Assembly: GCF_003752595.1 (NCBI RefSeq)
Contig: NZ_RKIJ01000010.1
Span: 62,001 to 126,000, forward strand
DNA from: Cellulomonas sp. PhB143
GTDB taxonomy: Bacteria; Actinomycetota; Actinomycetes; Actinomycetales; Cellulomonadaceae
Direction: 5' to 3'
DNA length: 64,000 bases
Shown: positions 1-8,076 of the stretch, piece after piece
How positions within the stretch are numbered: the first letter of the stretch is position 1
Layout: every line of letters begins with the position of its first letter
Notes under the pieces: generated by a model
Told to the model about the DNA's origin: nothing
The model's database searches: none
Seen by the model: the letters and a program-made list of their open reading frames with translations, nothing else
Made by a program: the position numbers and the translations under genes

Positions 1-739
1 GCCGCGCCTCGCGGTAGCCCTCGAGCTTGGGCAGGTAGAAGTACGGCCCGCGCCCGCGCGCCACGAGCTCGTGGGCGTTGTGGAACAGGTAGAGGCCGAA
101 GTCGACGAGGCTCGCCGACGCGGCGTTCGCCGTCCCGGCGCGGTCCACGTAGCGCAGGTGCGTCTCGGCGAGGTGCCACCCGCGGGGCCGGAAGACGATC
201 GTCGGCATCTGCGTGAGCACCGGGGTGCGCAGCGCGTACTCCTTGCCGGCCTCGCTCGTGAAGGTCAGCTCCCCGCGGATCGCGTCGTGCAGGGCGAGCT
301 GCCCCCCGACGACGTTGCGCCACGTGGGGGAGGAGGCGTCCTCGGCGTCGGCGAGCCACACCTTCGCGTCCGAGCTCAGCGCGTTGATCGTCATCCTCGG
401 GTCGGTGGGGCCCGTGATCTCCACGCGCCGGTCCTCGAGGCCCGGCGCGGCGTGCGCGACCCGCCAGGTCGGGTCGTCGCGCACCGGGCGGGTGCTGGCG
501 CGGAAGTCGGGGTCGGCGCCGGCGGCGACCTCCTCGCGGCGGCGCTGACGCTCCATCAGCAGGTCGTGGCGGCGCCCGCCGAAGGCCTCGTGGAGCTCGG
601 CGACGAACGCGAGGGCCTCCGGCGTGAGGATCTCCTCGTAGCGGTCGCCGAGGCGGGCGTCGACCCGCATGCGGGGGCCGGGGGCCGTCGTCGGCCGGGG
701 GGCGGTGGCGGTGCGCGGCTGCTCGGTCGTGATGGTCAT
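1..739 (-). CDS. aceB: malate synthase A, N-terminal part (cut by left window edge)
   Basis: Condenses glyoxylate with acetyl-CoA to malate, the second step of the glyoxylate shunt in the cytoplasm. About 246 N-terminal codons are visible; the gene continues past base 1. The reverse-strand translation starts MTITTEQPRT and contains WLADAEDASSPTW and GRGPYFYLPKLE, both typical of malate synthase A. The ATG follows the isocitrate lyase stop by 10 bases, with GGAG starting directly after that stop, so translation is probably coupled and the two form an aceA-aceB operon. The call is firm; the catalytic C-terminal half cannot be checked here. Confidence 0.93.
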   Translation of the reverse strand, partial: MTITTEQPRTATAPRPTTAPGPRMRVDARLGDRYEEILTPEALAFVAELHEAFGGRRHDLLMERQRRREEVAAGADPDFRASTRPVRDDPTWRVAHAAPGLEDRRVEITGPTDPRMTINALSSDAKVWLADAEDASSPTWRNVVGGQLALHDAIRGELTFTSEAGKEYALRTPVLTQMPTIVFRPRGWHLAETHLRYVDRAGTANAASASLVDFGLYLFHNAHELVARGRGPYFYLPKLEGYREAR

Positions 740-749
740 GATCTGCTCC

Positions 750-2195
750 TCACAGGGTGCGGCTGGGCGAGAACTGGGCGGTCTCCGTCGAGCCGGCGAG
801 CGCGAGGGTGGCGCTCGCCGGGTTCAGGGCGGTGGAGACGCGGTCGAAGTAGCCGGTGCCGACCTCCCGCTGGTGGCGGGTGGCGGTGTACCCGTGCTGC
901 TCGGAGGCGAGCTCCGCCTCCTGCAGCTCGACGTAGGCGGTCATGGCGCTGCGCTTGTACGCGCGGGCCAGCTCGAACATCGAGTGGTTCAGGGCGTGGA
1001 AGCCGGCGAGGGTGATGAACTGGAACGTGTAGCCGTAGCTCGCGAGGTCGCGCTGGAACCGCGCGATCGTCTCGTCGTCCAGGTGCTTCTTCCAGTTGAA
1101 CGACGGCGAGCAGTTGTACGCGAGCTTCTTGTCGGGGAAGCGGGCGTGCACGGCCTCCGCGACCCGGCGGGCGAGCTCGAGGTCGGGCTCGGAGGTCTCG
1201 ACCCAGATCATGTCCGCGTACTCGGCGTAGGCCAGCGCGCGGGCGACGACGACGTCCTCGCCCGGCGTGGTCCGGTAGAAGCCCTCGGCCGTGCGCTCGC
1301 CGGTGAGGAACGGCTGGTCGCGCTCGTCGACGTCCGAGGTGATGAGGTCGGCGGCGAGGGAGTCGGTGCGGGCGATGACGATCGTCGGCACGCCGGCGAC
1401 GTCGGCCGCGAGGCGGGCCGCGTTGAGCGTGCGGACGTGCTGCGCGGTCGGGACGAGCACCTTGCCGCCCAGGTGGCCGCACTTCTTCTCCGAGGCGAGC
1501 TGGTCCTCCCAGTGCACGCCGGCAGCGCCGGCCTCGATCATCTGCTGCATGAGCTCGTAGGCGTTCAGCGGGCCGCCGAACCCGGCCTCGGCGTCGGCCA
1601 CGACCGGGGCGAGCCAGTCGCGCTCGGCGTCGCCCTCGGCGTGCTCGATCTGCCCGGCGCGCAGCAGCGCGTTGTTGATGCGTCGCACGACGGCCGGCAC
1701 CGAGTTGGCCGGGTAGAGGGACTGGTCGGGGTAGGTCTGGCCCGAGAGGTTCGCGTCGGCCGCGACCTGCCACCCGGAGAGGTAGATCGCCTCGAGGCCG
1801 GCGCGGACCTGCTGCACGGCCTGGTTGCCGGTGAGCGCGCCGAGCGCGGCGGCCCACTGCGGCTCGCCGGTCGCGTCGGGGCCGCGCTGGATCAGCTCCC
1901 ACAGCTTCTCCGCGCCGCGCCGGGCGAGGGTGCGCTCCTCGCGGACGGCGCCGCGGATCGCGACGACGTCCTCGGCGGTGTAGTCGCGGCGCACGCCGGC
2001 CCAGCGCGGGTCGGTGATCCACTCGCGCTCGAGCTCGTCGGCCGTCTGGGTCTGGTCGCCGGGGCGGGTGGGGATGCGCTCGCTGACGGTGGTGCCCGAC
2101 GACGTGGCGACCGCCGCCGAGACCGCACCCGCGCTGGTGGACCGGCGGGCGGCGGCGTAGTCGTCGCGGCGGCTGATGATTGTCGGGGTGGTCAC
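750..2195 (-). CDS. aceA: isocitrate lyase
   Basis: Cleaves isocitrate to succinate and glyoxylate, the first glyoxylate-shunt step. About 481 residues, normal for actinobacterial enzymes with a longer N-terminus than E. coli AceA. The catalytic signature KKCGH is at roughly residues 236-240 (within [10 protein letters not shown]), and the nearby [10 protein letters not shown] context and the later [11 protein letters not shown] also fit the family. I chose the GTG at 2195 because AGGAGG lies just upstream; an in-frame ATG at 2285 would add 30 arginine- and proline-rich residues and has no support. First gene of the leftward aceA-aceB operon, divergent from ramB, its likely regulator. Confidence 0.96.
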   Translation of the reverse strand: MTTPTIISRRDDYAAARRSTSAGAVSAAVATSSGTTVSERIPTRPGDQTQTADELEREWITDPRWAGVRRDYTAEDVVAIRGAVREERTLARRGAEKLWELIQRGPDATGEPQWAAALGALTGNQAVQQVRAGLEAIYLSGWQVAADANLSGQTYPDQSLYPANSVPAVVRRINNALLRAGQIEHAEGDAERDWLAPVVADAEAGFGGPLNAYELMQQMIEAGAAGVHWEDQLASEKKCGHLGGKVLVPTAQHVRTLNAARLAADVAGVPTIVIARTDSLAADLITSDVDERDQPFLTGERTAEGFYRTTPGEDVVVARALAYAEYADMIWVETSEPDLELARRVAEAVHARFPDKKLAYNCSPSFNWKKHLDDETIARFQRDLASYGYTFQFITLAGFHALNHSMFELARAYKRSAMTAYVELQEAELASEQHGYTATRHQREVGTGYFDRVSTALNPASATLALAGSTETAQFSPSRTL

Positions 2196-2299
2196 GGGGT
2201 GCCTCCTGTGCTTCGGGTGGTGCGGCGGGTGGTGCGTCGGTCGTCGTGCACAACGACTGTCCTTCGCGGCACGGCGCCGCCACAACTGTGAACCGGGGA

Positions 2300-2314
2300 G
2301 AAGTTTTCGACTTC
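2300..2314. promoter_or_regulatory. candidate operator in the aceA-ramB intergenic region
   Basis: The 144-bp gap between the divergent aceA and ramB starts contains an AT-rich inverted repeat GAAGT-TTTCG-ACTTC, an obvious break in the surrounding GC-rich sequence. RamB/ScfR-type regulators are known to act on aceA/aceB and on their own gene. Assigning this repeat to RamB is inference; the repeat itself is seen. Confidence 0.4.
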
Positions 2315-2339
2315 TTCTCTTGTTCAGAAGGAGTGGCGT

Positions 2340-3881
2340 ATGTCACCCTCGGTCATGGTCATCTCGACGAGATCGCACGGCCGGGCACCCGACAGGACAC
2401 CCGGCCTCGGCCGGATCCCTCTCGACGACGAGCCGGACGCGCTGGTCATCGGCCGCCGCATCCGCCACCTGCGCACGCGGCGGGGCATGACGCTCGAGGC
2501 GCTCGCGACCGCCATCGACCGCGCGCCCTCGCAGGTCTCGACGCTCGAGAACGGCAAGCGCGAGCCCAAGTTCAGCCAGCTCCGCGCGATCGCGATGGCG
2601 CTGGGCGCCGACGTCGAGGACCTGCTCGCGCCCGAGCCGCCCACGCGCCGCGACGCACTCGAGATCGAGCTCGAGCGCGCCCAGCGCGGGCCCCTGTTCT
2701 CCTCGCTGACCCTCCCGCCGGTGCGGGTGGGCAAGGGGCTGCCCGACGACGCCCTCGAGGCGATCGTCGCGCTGCAGCACGAGATCCAGCGGCTGCACGC
2801 CGAGCGGGCCGCCACGCCCGAGGAGGCCCGCCGGGCCAACGCCGCGCTGCGTCGCGTGATGCGCGGGCAGGACAACTACTTCCCCGAGCTGGAGGTCAAG
2901 GCGCGCGAGCTGCTCGACGACGTCGGGCACGTGCGCGGGCCGATGTCCCAGCGCGTCGCGGGCGACCTGGCCGCCCACCTGGGCTTCACGCTGCACTACG
3001 TGCACGACCTGCCGCACTCGACCCGCTCGGTGATCGACCAGCGTCACCACCGCGTCTACCTGCCGTCCAGCTCGGCCCGGTCCCGCACCGCGCTCCTGCA
3101 GGCGCTCGCCAGCCACGTGCTCGGGCACGCCGAGCCGCACGACTACGCCGAGTTCCTCCGCCAGCGCGTCGAGTCGAACTACCTGTCCGCGGCGATGCTG
3201 CTGCCCGAGCGGGACGCCGTCGCCCACCTGCGCGAGGCCAAGGAGGCCCGCGCGATCTCGATCGAGGACCTGCGCGACGCGTTCGCCGTGACGTACGAGA
3301 CGGCCGCGCACCGGTTCACGAACCTCGCCACGCGCCACCTGGCCATCCCGGTGCACTTCATGAAGGTCCACGAGTCGGGCGCGGTGCACAAGGCGTACGA
3401 GAACGACGGCGTGCGGTTTCCCCAGGACGCGCTGGGCGCCATCGAGGGCCAGCACGTGTGCCGCTCCTGGACCGCCCGCACCGTCTTCGGCGTCGAGGAC
3501 CGGCTCAGCCCGTACTACCAGTACACGGACACGCCGTCGGGCACGTACTGGTGCACCTCGCGGGTGGAGGGCTCGGCCGACGGGGAGTTCTCGGTCAGCG
3601 TGGGGGTGCCGTTCGCGCACACGCGCTGGTTCCGGGGGAGGGAGACGGCCGAGCGGGCGACGTCGCGCTGCCCGGACGAGACGTGCTGCCGGCGCCCGCC
3701 GGGGCCGCTCGAGGACCGCTGGTCCGAGCACTCCTGGCCGAGCGCCCGGCCGCACGCGAGCATGCTCGCCGCGATGCCGGCCGGGGCGTTCCCCGGGGTC
3801 GACCAGACCGAGGTGTACCGGTTCCTCGAGAGCCATGCCCCGTCGTCGGGCGGGAGCGGCGCCCCGGGCGGGCGCGCCTAG
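2340..3881 (+). CDS. ramB: RamB/ScfR-family transcriptional regulator of acetate metabolism
   Basis: DNA-binding regulator of acetate and glyoxylate-cycle genes by family. The 513-residue protein has an XRE-type helix-turn-helix at about residues 38-95 ([19 protein letters not shown], then [16 protein letters not shown]). An IrrE/ImmA-like region follows, then the C-terminal cysteine-containing short-chain fatty acyl regulator domain ([13 protein letters not shown]...[13 protein letters not shown]). It reads away from aceA across a 144-bp intergenic region, the classic arrangement for autoregulated RamB. The ATG is preceded by AAGGAG at 2328-2333. Its stop overlaps the stop of convergent nhaA. 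The specific RamB name rests on domain order plus neighbourhood. Confidence 0.85.
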   Translation: MSPSVMVISTRSHGRAPDRTPGLGRIPLDDEPDALVIGRRIRHLRTRRGMTLEALATAIDRAPSQVSTLENGKREPKFSQLRAIAMALGADVEDLLAPEPPTRRDALEIELERAQRGPLFSSLTLPPVRVGKGLPDDALEAIVALQHEIQRLHAERAATPEEARRANAALRRVMRGQDNYFPELEVKARELLDDVGHVRGPMSQRVAGDLAAHLGFTLHYVHDLPHSTRSVIDQRHHRVYLPSSSARSRTALLQALASHVLGHAEPHDYAEFLRQRVESNYLSAAMLLPERDAVAHLREAKEARAISIEDLRDAFAVTYETAAHRFTNLATRHLAIPVHFMKVHESGAVHKAYENDGVRFPQDALGAIEGQHVCRSWTARTVFGVEDRLSPYYQYTDTPSGTYWCTSRVEGSADGEFSVSVGVPFAHTRWFRGRETAERATSRCPDETCCRRPPGPLEDRWSEHSWPSARPHASMLAAMPAGAFPGVDQTEVYRFLESHAPSSGGSGAPGGRA

Positions 3882-5245
3882 CGGTCGAGGTCCTCGGGCG
3901 TCCCGATGAAGTCGTGCACGTCGTCGGGACGCCCGTCGCGGTTCATGTCGGCGCTGCGGGCGCGCCGGGAGTCCCAGCGCAGGGAGATCCCGGCGAGCAC
4001 CGCGGCGACGAGCGAGGCGACGAGGATCGCGATCTTCGCGGCGCCCGTGTGCTCGCCGTCCTCGGGGAACGACAGCTCCGCGATCAGCAGCGAGACGGTG
4101 AACCCGATCCCGGCGAGGAGCCCGACGGGCAGCAGGTCCCGCACGCCGAGCCCGTCGGCGAGCCGCAGCGGCGTCACGCGGGTCAGCAGGGCCGTCGTCC
4201 CGAGGACGCCGAGGAGCTTGCCCACCACGAGGGCGACCACGATGGCGACCGCGACCGGCTGGCTGATCAGCTCGAGGAAGCCGCCCTCGTCGACGACCGA
4301 GATGCCTGCGGCGAAGAACGCGAAGATCGGCAGGGCGATGCCCGCGGAGACCGGGCGGACGTCGTGCTCGAGCCGTTGCGTGCGCGAGCGGCGCTCCCCG
4401 TGCATCGCCACCGCCGGGACCATGAACCCGAGGAGGACGCCGGCGATGGTCGCGTGCACGCCGGAGGAGTGCATGAGCACCCACGCGAGGACCGCCAGCG
4501 GCCCGAGGACGTACCACCGCATCCGGCGCCGTCGTGCGCACCAGGCGAACACGCCGACCGTGACGAGGGAGAGCGCGAGCGGCAGCGGGTGCACCTCGTC
4601 GGTGTAGAAGATCGCGATGACGACGATCGCCAGGAGGTCGTCCACCACCGCGAGCGTGAGCAGGAAGGTGCGGATCGCCGACGGCAGCCCCTTGCCGAAC
4701 ACGGCCAGGACGGCGAGCGCGAACGCGATGTCGGTCGCGGTCGGGATCGCCCAGCCGCCCGACGCCCCGGGGTCGCCGAGGACGTGGACCATGACCACGT
4801 AGATGAGCGCGGGCATCGCCATGCCGCCCACCGCGGCGAGCATGGGCACGCCCGCCTCGCGCGGGTTGCGCAGCGAGCCGGCGACGAACTCCTGCTTGAG
4901 CTCGACGCCGACGACGAAGAAGAAGATGGCGAGCAGGCCGTCGGCCGCCCAGGTGGCGAGGTCCAGGTCGAGGTGCACGTGCCACGGTCCGAGGTCCGCG
5001 GGCCCGACCACGGTGTGCGCGAGCGTGAAGTAGGCGTCGCGCCACGGGGAGTTCGCCCAGGCGAGCGCCAGCAGCGCGGCGCCGATCAGCAGCGCGCCGC
5101 TCGTGGTCTCGCGCGTGACCCAGCCGCGCGTGCGGTTGCCCGCGCGCTGCACGCGCGGGCCCACGCCGTCCCCGGGGGGCAGCGGCCGGCCGTCGTGCGT
5201 CGTCGGGACGTCGGTCGGCGGATCGGTGTCGTGCGCTGCGCTCAC
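3878..5245 (-). CDS. nhaA: Na+/H+ antiporter NhaA
   Basis: Electrogenic sodium/proton antiporter of the cytoplasmic membrane, used in pH and sodium homeostasis. About 455 residues with multiple hydrophobic segments. The transport-site aspartates are conserved: TATDIAFALAVLAVFG contains the equivalent of E. coli Asp133, and LAVVDDLLAIVV holds the Asp163-Asp164 pair. The GTG start is preceded by GGGGAG; the upstream ATG at 5350 would lie inside the DUF1697 gene. A TACGAT -10 hexamer about 25 bases upstream suggests its own promoter. Its stop codon overlaps the convergent ramB stop within 4 bases, so there is no room for a terminator between them. Confidence 0.93.
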   Translation of the reverse strand: MSAAHDTDPPTDVPTTHDGRPLPPGDGVGPRVQRAGNRTRGWVTRETTSGALLIGAALLALAWANSPWRDAYFTLAHTVVGPADLGPWHVHLDLDLATWAADGLLAIFFFVVGVELKQEFVAGSLRNPREAGVPMLAAVGGMAMPALIYVVMVHVLGDPGASGGWAIPTATDIAFALAVLAVFGKGLPSAIRTFLLTLAVVDDLLAIVVIAIFYTDEVHPLPLALSLVTVGVFAWCARRRRMRWYVLGPLAVLAWVLMHSSGVHATIAGVLLGFMVPAVAMHGERRSRTQRLEHDVRPVSAGIALPIFAFFAAGISVVDEGGFLELISQPVAVAIVVALVVGKLLGVLGTTALLTRVTPLRLADGLGVRDLLPVGLLAGIGFTVSLLIAELSFPEDGEHTGAAKIAILVASLVAAVLAGISLRWDSRRARSADMNRDGRPDDVHDFIGTPEDLDR

Positions 5246-5269
5246 TGCTCTCCCCAGGTCGGTCCGACC

Positions 5270-5275
5270 ATCGTA
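5270..5275 (-). promoter_or_regulatory. -10 element of nhaA
   Basis: TACGAT on the minus strand, about 25 bases before the nhaA GTG, leaving a short leader with a GGGGAG ribosome site. It fits the TANNNT actinobacterial -10 pattern. Confidence 0.45.
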
Positions 5276-5286
5276 GGGGGCGGGCC

Positions 5287-5844
5287 TCAGCCGCCCCCGG
5301 TCAGCTCCACGAGCCGCGCGACGGTGTTCCAGTTCCGTCCCGTGCCCCACGTGCCGAGGACGCGCGCGAGCCGGGCCGCCGTCAGCCCGGAGGTGCCGAT
5401 GCCGTCGGGGAACCAGGCGTAGGTGTGCGCCCCCGCGGTGACGAGCTCCTCGTGCACGACGCCGGTCGTGCCGGTGAGGTCCACGGGCCCGGCCGCGTGC
5501 GTGGTCAGCACGGGATGGAAGAGCACGACGAGGTGGGACGGGTCGTCGCGCGCGGCCTCCGCGAAGGGGTTCGCGCCGACGAGCCCCGCGAGCTGCGCGT
5601 GCGTGCGCGCGGTCGTCTGGACCTCGCGTCCCACCAGGTCCGTGAGCGCCTGCGCGACGAGCCGGGCGACGTCGTCCGCGTCGCGGGCACCGGACGTGCC
5701 CGGGGCGACGACGAGGTTCCCGGTCGCGAGGTGGGTGACCGGGTCGCCCAGGCCGAGGGCGGACGCGGTCTCGCGCAGCTGTGCGGAGCTCACCTTGACG
5801 CCGCCGACGTTGACCGCGCGCAGCAGCACCGCGACCCGGCTCAT
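5287..5844 (-). CDS. DUF1697 family protein
   Basis: A 185-residue protein of the DUF1697 family, whose function is unknown. The opening MSRVAVLLRAVNVGGVKVS is characteristic (family members start with LLRGINVGG-like sequence), followed by LRETASALGLGDPVTHLATGN and a C-terminal RNWNTVARLVEL. It probably folds like a small cytoplasmic alpha/beta protein. The ATG overlaps the TGA of the upstream amidase (ATGA), so the two are translationally coupled. The gene context gives no further hint of function. Confidence 0.88.
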   Translation of the reverse strand: MSRVAVLLRAVNVGGVKVSSAQLRETASALGLGDPVTHLATGNLVVAPGTSGARDADDVARLVAQALTDLVGREVQTTARTHAQLAGLVGANPFAEAARDDPSHLVVLFHPVLTTHAAGPVDLTGTTGVVHEELVTAGAHTYAWFPDGIGTSGLTAARLARVLGTWGTGRNWNTVARLVELTGGG

Positions 5845-7343
5845 GCGTGCACCGCCGCGCGCCGGCCCGCCCAGGGCATGGCCGACTCCAGCTGGGCCGC
5901 CAGCGAGAGCAGCCGGGCGTCCGCGCCGAGCGTCCCGGTGAGCATCACCCCGACCGGCAGGGCACCGCCGCCCGGGCCGTCGTCGGCCCAGCCCAGCGGC
6001 AGGCTGACCGACGGCCGCCCGGTGAGGTTCGCGACGCTCGTCCAGGGCGTGTAGGCCATCTGCGCGCGGAAGTCCGCGCCCGGGTCGGTGTCGTCGCGCA
6101 GCGAACCGACCGGGGCGGGGAGGCGGGCGAGCGTGGGGGACAGGACCACGTCGAGCCCGGCCCACGCCGCCGCGACCTCCCGGGTGATCTGCTGGACCGC
6201 GGTCAGCGCCCCGAGCACCTCGACGCCCGAGGTCGAGCGCCCCTTCTCGCGCAGCCAGCGGGTGAGCGGGACGAGGAGCTCCTCGGCCTCCGCCGGGACG
6301 GGCGCGGCGAGCGCGCCGGCGGCCCACAGCGACTCGAACGCGTCCCAGCGCTCGGCCGGGAACGGGACGGGGGCGTCGACGACGTCGTGGCCCAGGTCGG
6401 CGAGCGCCGCCGCGGTCGCCTCGGCCGCCGCGGTGCACGCCGGGTCGACCGGGGCGTCGGCGACGATCACCGGGTCGGTGAGCAGCCCGACCCGCAGCCG
6501 ACCGGGCGGCGCCTCGCAGGCACCGAGGAACGTCGCGCCGCGCGACAGGTCGCCCGGCGCGGGCAGCGTGAACGTGTCCCCGGGCCAGGGCCGGGCGAGG
6601 ACGTCGAGGAGGGCCGCGGTGTCGCGGACCGTGCGGGTCAGGGTCCCGTGCACGGCGAGCCCCGGGCCGTCGGTCCCGTACGGCCCGGCCGAGACGCGCC
6701 CGCGCGACGGCTTGAGCCCGACGAGCCCGCAGGCGCTCGCGGGGATGCGCAGGGAGCCTCCGCCGTCGCTGCCGTGGGCGGCGGGGACGATGCCGGCCGC
6801 GACGGCCGCCGCGGCGCCGCCGCTCGACCCGCCGGCCGAGCGCGCGAGGTCCCACGGCGTGCGCGCGGGCGGCCCGGTGTCCGGCTCGGTGTAGGGCGGC
6901 AGGCCGAGCTCGGGCGTCGCGGTCTTGCCCACCATGAGCGTGCCGGCGGCCCGCAGGAGCTGGACGACGCCGTCGTCCACCGGCGGGACGAACCCCGCCA
7001 GGGCGGCCGAGCCGGCGGACATCGGGACGCCGGCGACCATGGTCAGGTCCTTGATGGGGAGCGGGACGCCGAGGAACGGCGGGAGCGCGTCGACCTCCCC
7101 GTCGCGGCGCGCGCGGACGAGGGCGGCCTCCGCCTCGAGCGCCTGTGCCCGCGCGAGGCGCTCGGCCGCGGCCTGGGCGGCCTCGACGAACGCGCCCACC
7201 CGCGGGCCGACGGCACTCATCGCCTCCAGCGTCGCGTCCAGGACCTCGACCGGGCCCAGCTCGCCGGCGCGGACGGCGGCGGCGAGCTCGAGCGCGGACA
7301 TCTCGGCGAGCGCGGACGGTGGGGACGGGCGCAGGCTGGTCAT
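5841..7343 (-). CDS. amidase-signature family amidase
   Basis: Hydrolyses an amide or related bond; the substrate is unknown. The 500-residue protein carries the amidase signature with its Ser-cisSer-Lys machinery: the lysine in LMVGKTATPELG and the glycine/serine motif in SAGGSSGGAAAAVAAG, followed by GSDGGGSLRIPASACGLVGL. The ATG at 7343 lies 7 bases after a TAGGCT hexamer (minus strand 7351-7356), so the mRNA is probably leaderless. The stop overlaps the start of the DUF1697 gene. GatA is an alternative within the family, but no gatB or gatC is adjacent, so a stand-alone amidase is more likely. Confidence 0.9.
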   Translation of the reverse strand: MTSLRPSPPSALAEMSALELAAAVRAGELGPVEVLDATLEAMSAVGPRVGAFVEAAQAAAERLARAQALEAEAALVRARRDGEVDALPPFLGVPLPIKDLTMVAGVPMSAGSAALAGFVPPVDDGVVQLLRAAGTLMVGKTATPELGLPPYTEPDTGPPARTPWDLARSAGGSSGGAAAAVAAGIVPAAHGSDGGGSLRIPASACGLVGLKPSRGRVSAGPYGTDGPGLAVHGTLTRTVRDTAALLDVLARPWPGDTFTLPAPGDLSRGATFLGACEAPPGRLRVGLLTDPVIVADAPVDPACTAAAEATAAALADLGHDVVDAPVPFPAERWDAFESLWAAGALAAPVPAEAEELLVPLTRWLREKGRSTSGVEVLGALTAVQQITREVAAAWAGLDVVLSPTLARLPAPVGSLRDDTDPGADFRAQMAYTPWTSVANLTGRPSVSLPLGWADDGPGGGALPVGVMLTGTLGADARLLSLAAQLESAMPWAGRRAAVHA

Positions 7344-7350
7344 GCCGCTG

Positions 7351-7356
7351 AGCCTA
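7351..7356 (-). promoter_or_regulatory. -10 element of the leaderless amidase gene
   Basis: TAGGCT on the minus strand ends 7 bases before the amidase ATG, and no Shine-Dalgarno sequence fits between them. The spacing puts the transcript start at or next to the ATG. Confidence 0.5.
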
Positions 7357-7426
7357 GGGCGCGGGTGTGACGGACGGCACCGCCCGCGGCGTCGGCGCGG
7401 GTGGACCGGGTTCGCGTGCGCGGATA

Positions 7427-7442
7427 TATTTCAGCCGGAATA
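7427..7442. promoter_or_regulatory. candidate PadR operator
   Basis: TATTTCAGCCGGAATA, a near-palindrome directly following GGATA, forms an AT-rich island just before the padR-like gene. PadR repressors usually autoregulate from such sites. The repeat is seen; the assignment is inference. Confidence 0.45.
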
Positions 7443-7470
7443 GTCGAGCGGGAACAATCGGAGGAGGGTC

Positions 7471-8076
7471 ATGGGGACCGAGCTGCTCACGCCCGTGGCG
7501 ACCCTCGTGCTCAGCGTCCTCAGCGAGGGCCCGAACCACCCGTACGAGATCCTCGCGACGCTGCGCAAGCGCGGCGACGACCGGCTCGTGCGGCTCAACG
7601 CCGGCGCCGTCTACCACGCCGTCGAGAAGCTCGGGTCGGGCGGGTACGTCCGGGTCGTGGGGGTCGAGCAGGAGGGCAACCGCCCGGCCCGCACGACGTA
7701 CGCCGTCACGCCCGCGGGCGCCGAGGCGCTCGTGCGCCGCGTCGGGGAGCTCGTCGCCGACCCGACGCCGGAGTACCCGCGCTTCCCGGTCGGCCTGTCG
7801 ATGCTCGACGAGCTCGACGCCGACGAGGCCGCGCGGCTGCTGCACGACCGGCGCGAGGCGACCGCCGAGCGCGCGCGGGGCCTGCGTGCCCGCGTGCAGG
7901 ACGCGCTGGGGCGCGAGGTCCCGCGCCGCTACCTGCTCGACGCCCTGCTCGACATCGAGATCGCCGACGCCCAGGTGCGTTGGCTCGACACGACCGTGGC
8001 CGAGCTCCGCTCGGGCGCGCTGGACTGGCACGACGAGCGCCGGTGCCCCCACCGAACCACCCAGGAGACCTCATGA
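7471..8076 (+). CDS. PadR-family transcriptional regulator
   Basis: A 201-residue repressor with an N-terminal winged helix (LSEGPNHPYEILATLRKRG, then VYHAVEKLGSGGYVRV and RTTYAVTPAGAEAL, the usual wing) and a C-terminal helical dimerisation region (residues ~115-190). The start is certain: GGAGGAGG lies just upstream of the ATG. Its TGA overlaps the ATG of the exporter gene, an arrangement typical of a PadR repressor controlling a multidrug efflux pump and itself. The AT-rich near-palindrome at 7427-7442 is the best operator candidate. The ligand is unknown. Confidence 0.9.
   Translation: MGTELLTPVATLVLSVLSEGPNHPYEILATLRKRGDDRLVRLNAGAVYHAVEKLGSGGYVRVVGVEQEGNRPARTTYAVTPAGAEALVRRVGELVADPTPEYPRFPVGLSMLDELDADEAARLLHDRREATAERARGLRARVQDALGREVPRRYLLDALLDIEIADAQVRWLDTTVAELRSGALDWHDERRCPHRTTQETS

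Noticed and set aside
5246-5350. A longer NhaA starting at 5350.
   Set aside because: The extension lies within the DUF1697 coding region and is Arg/Gly-rich. The GTG at 5245 has GGGGAG upstream.
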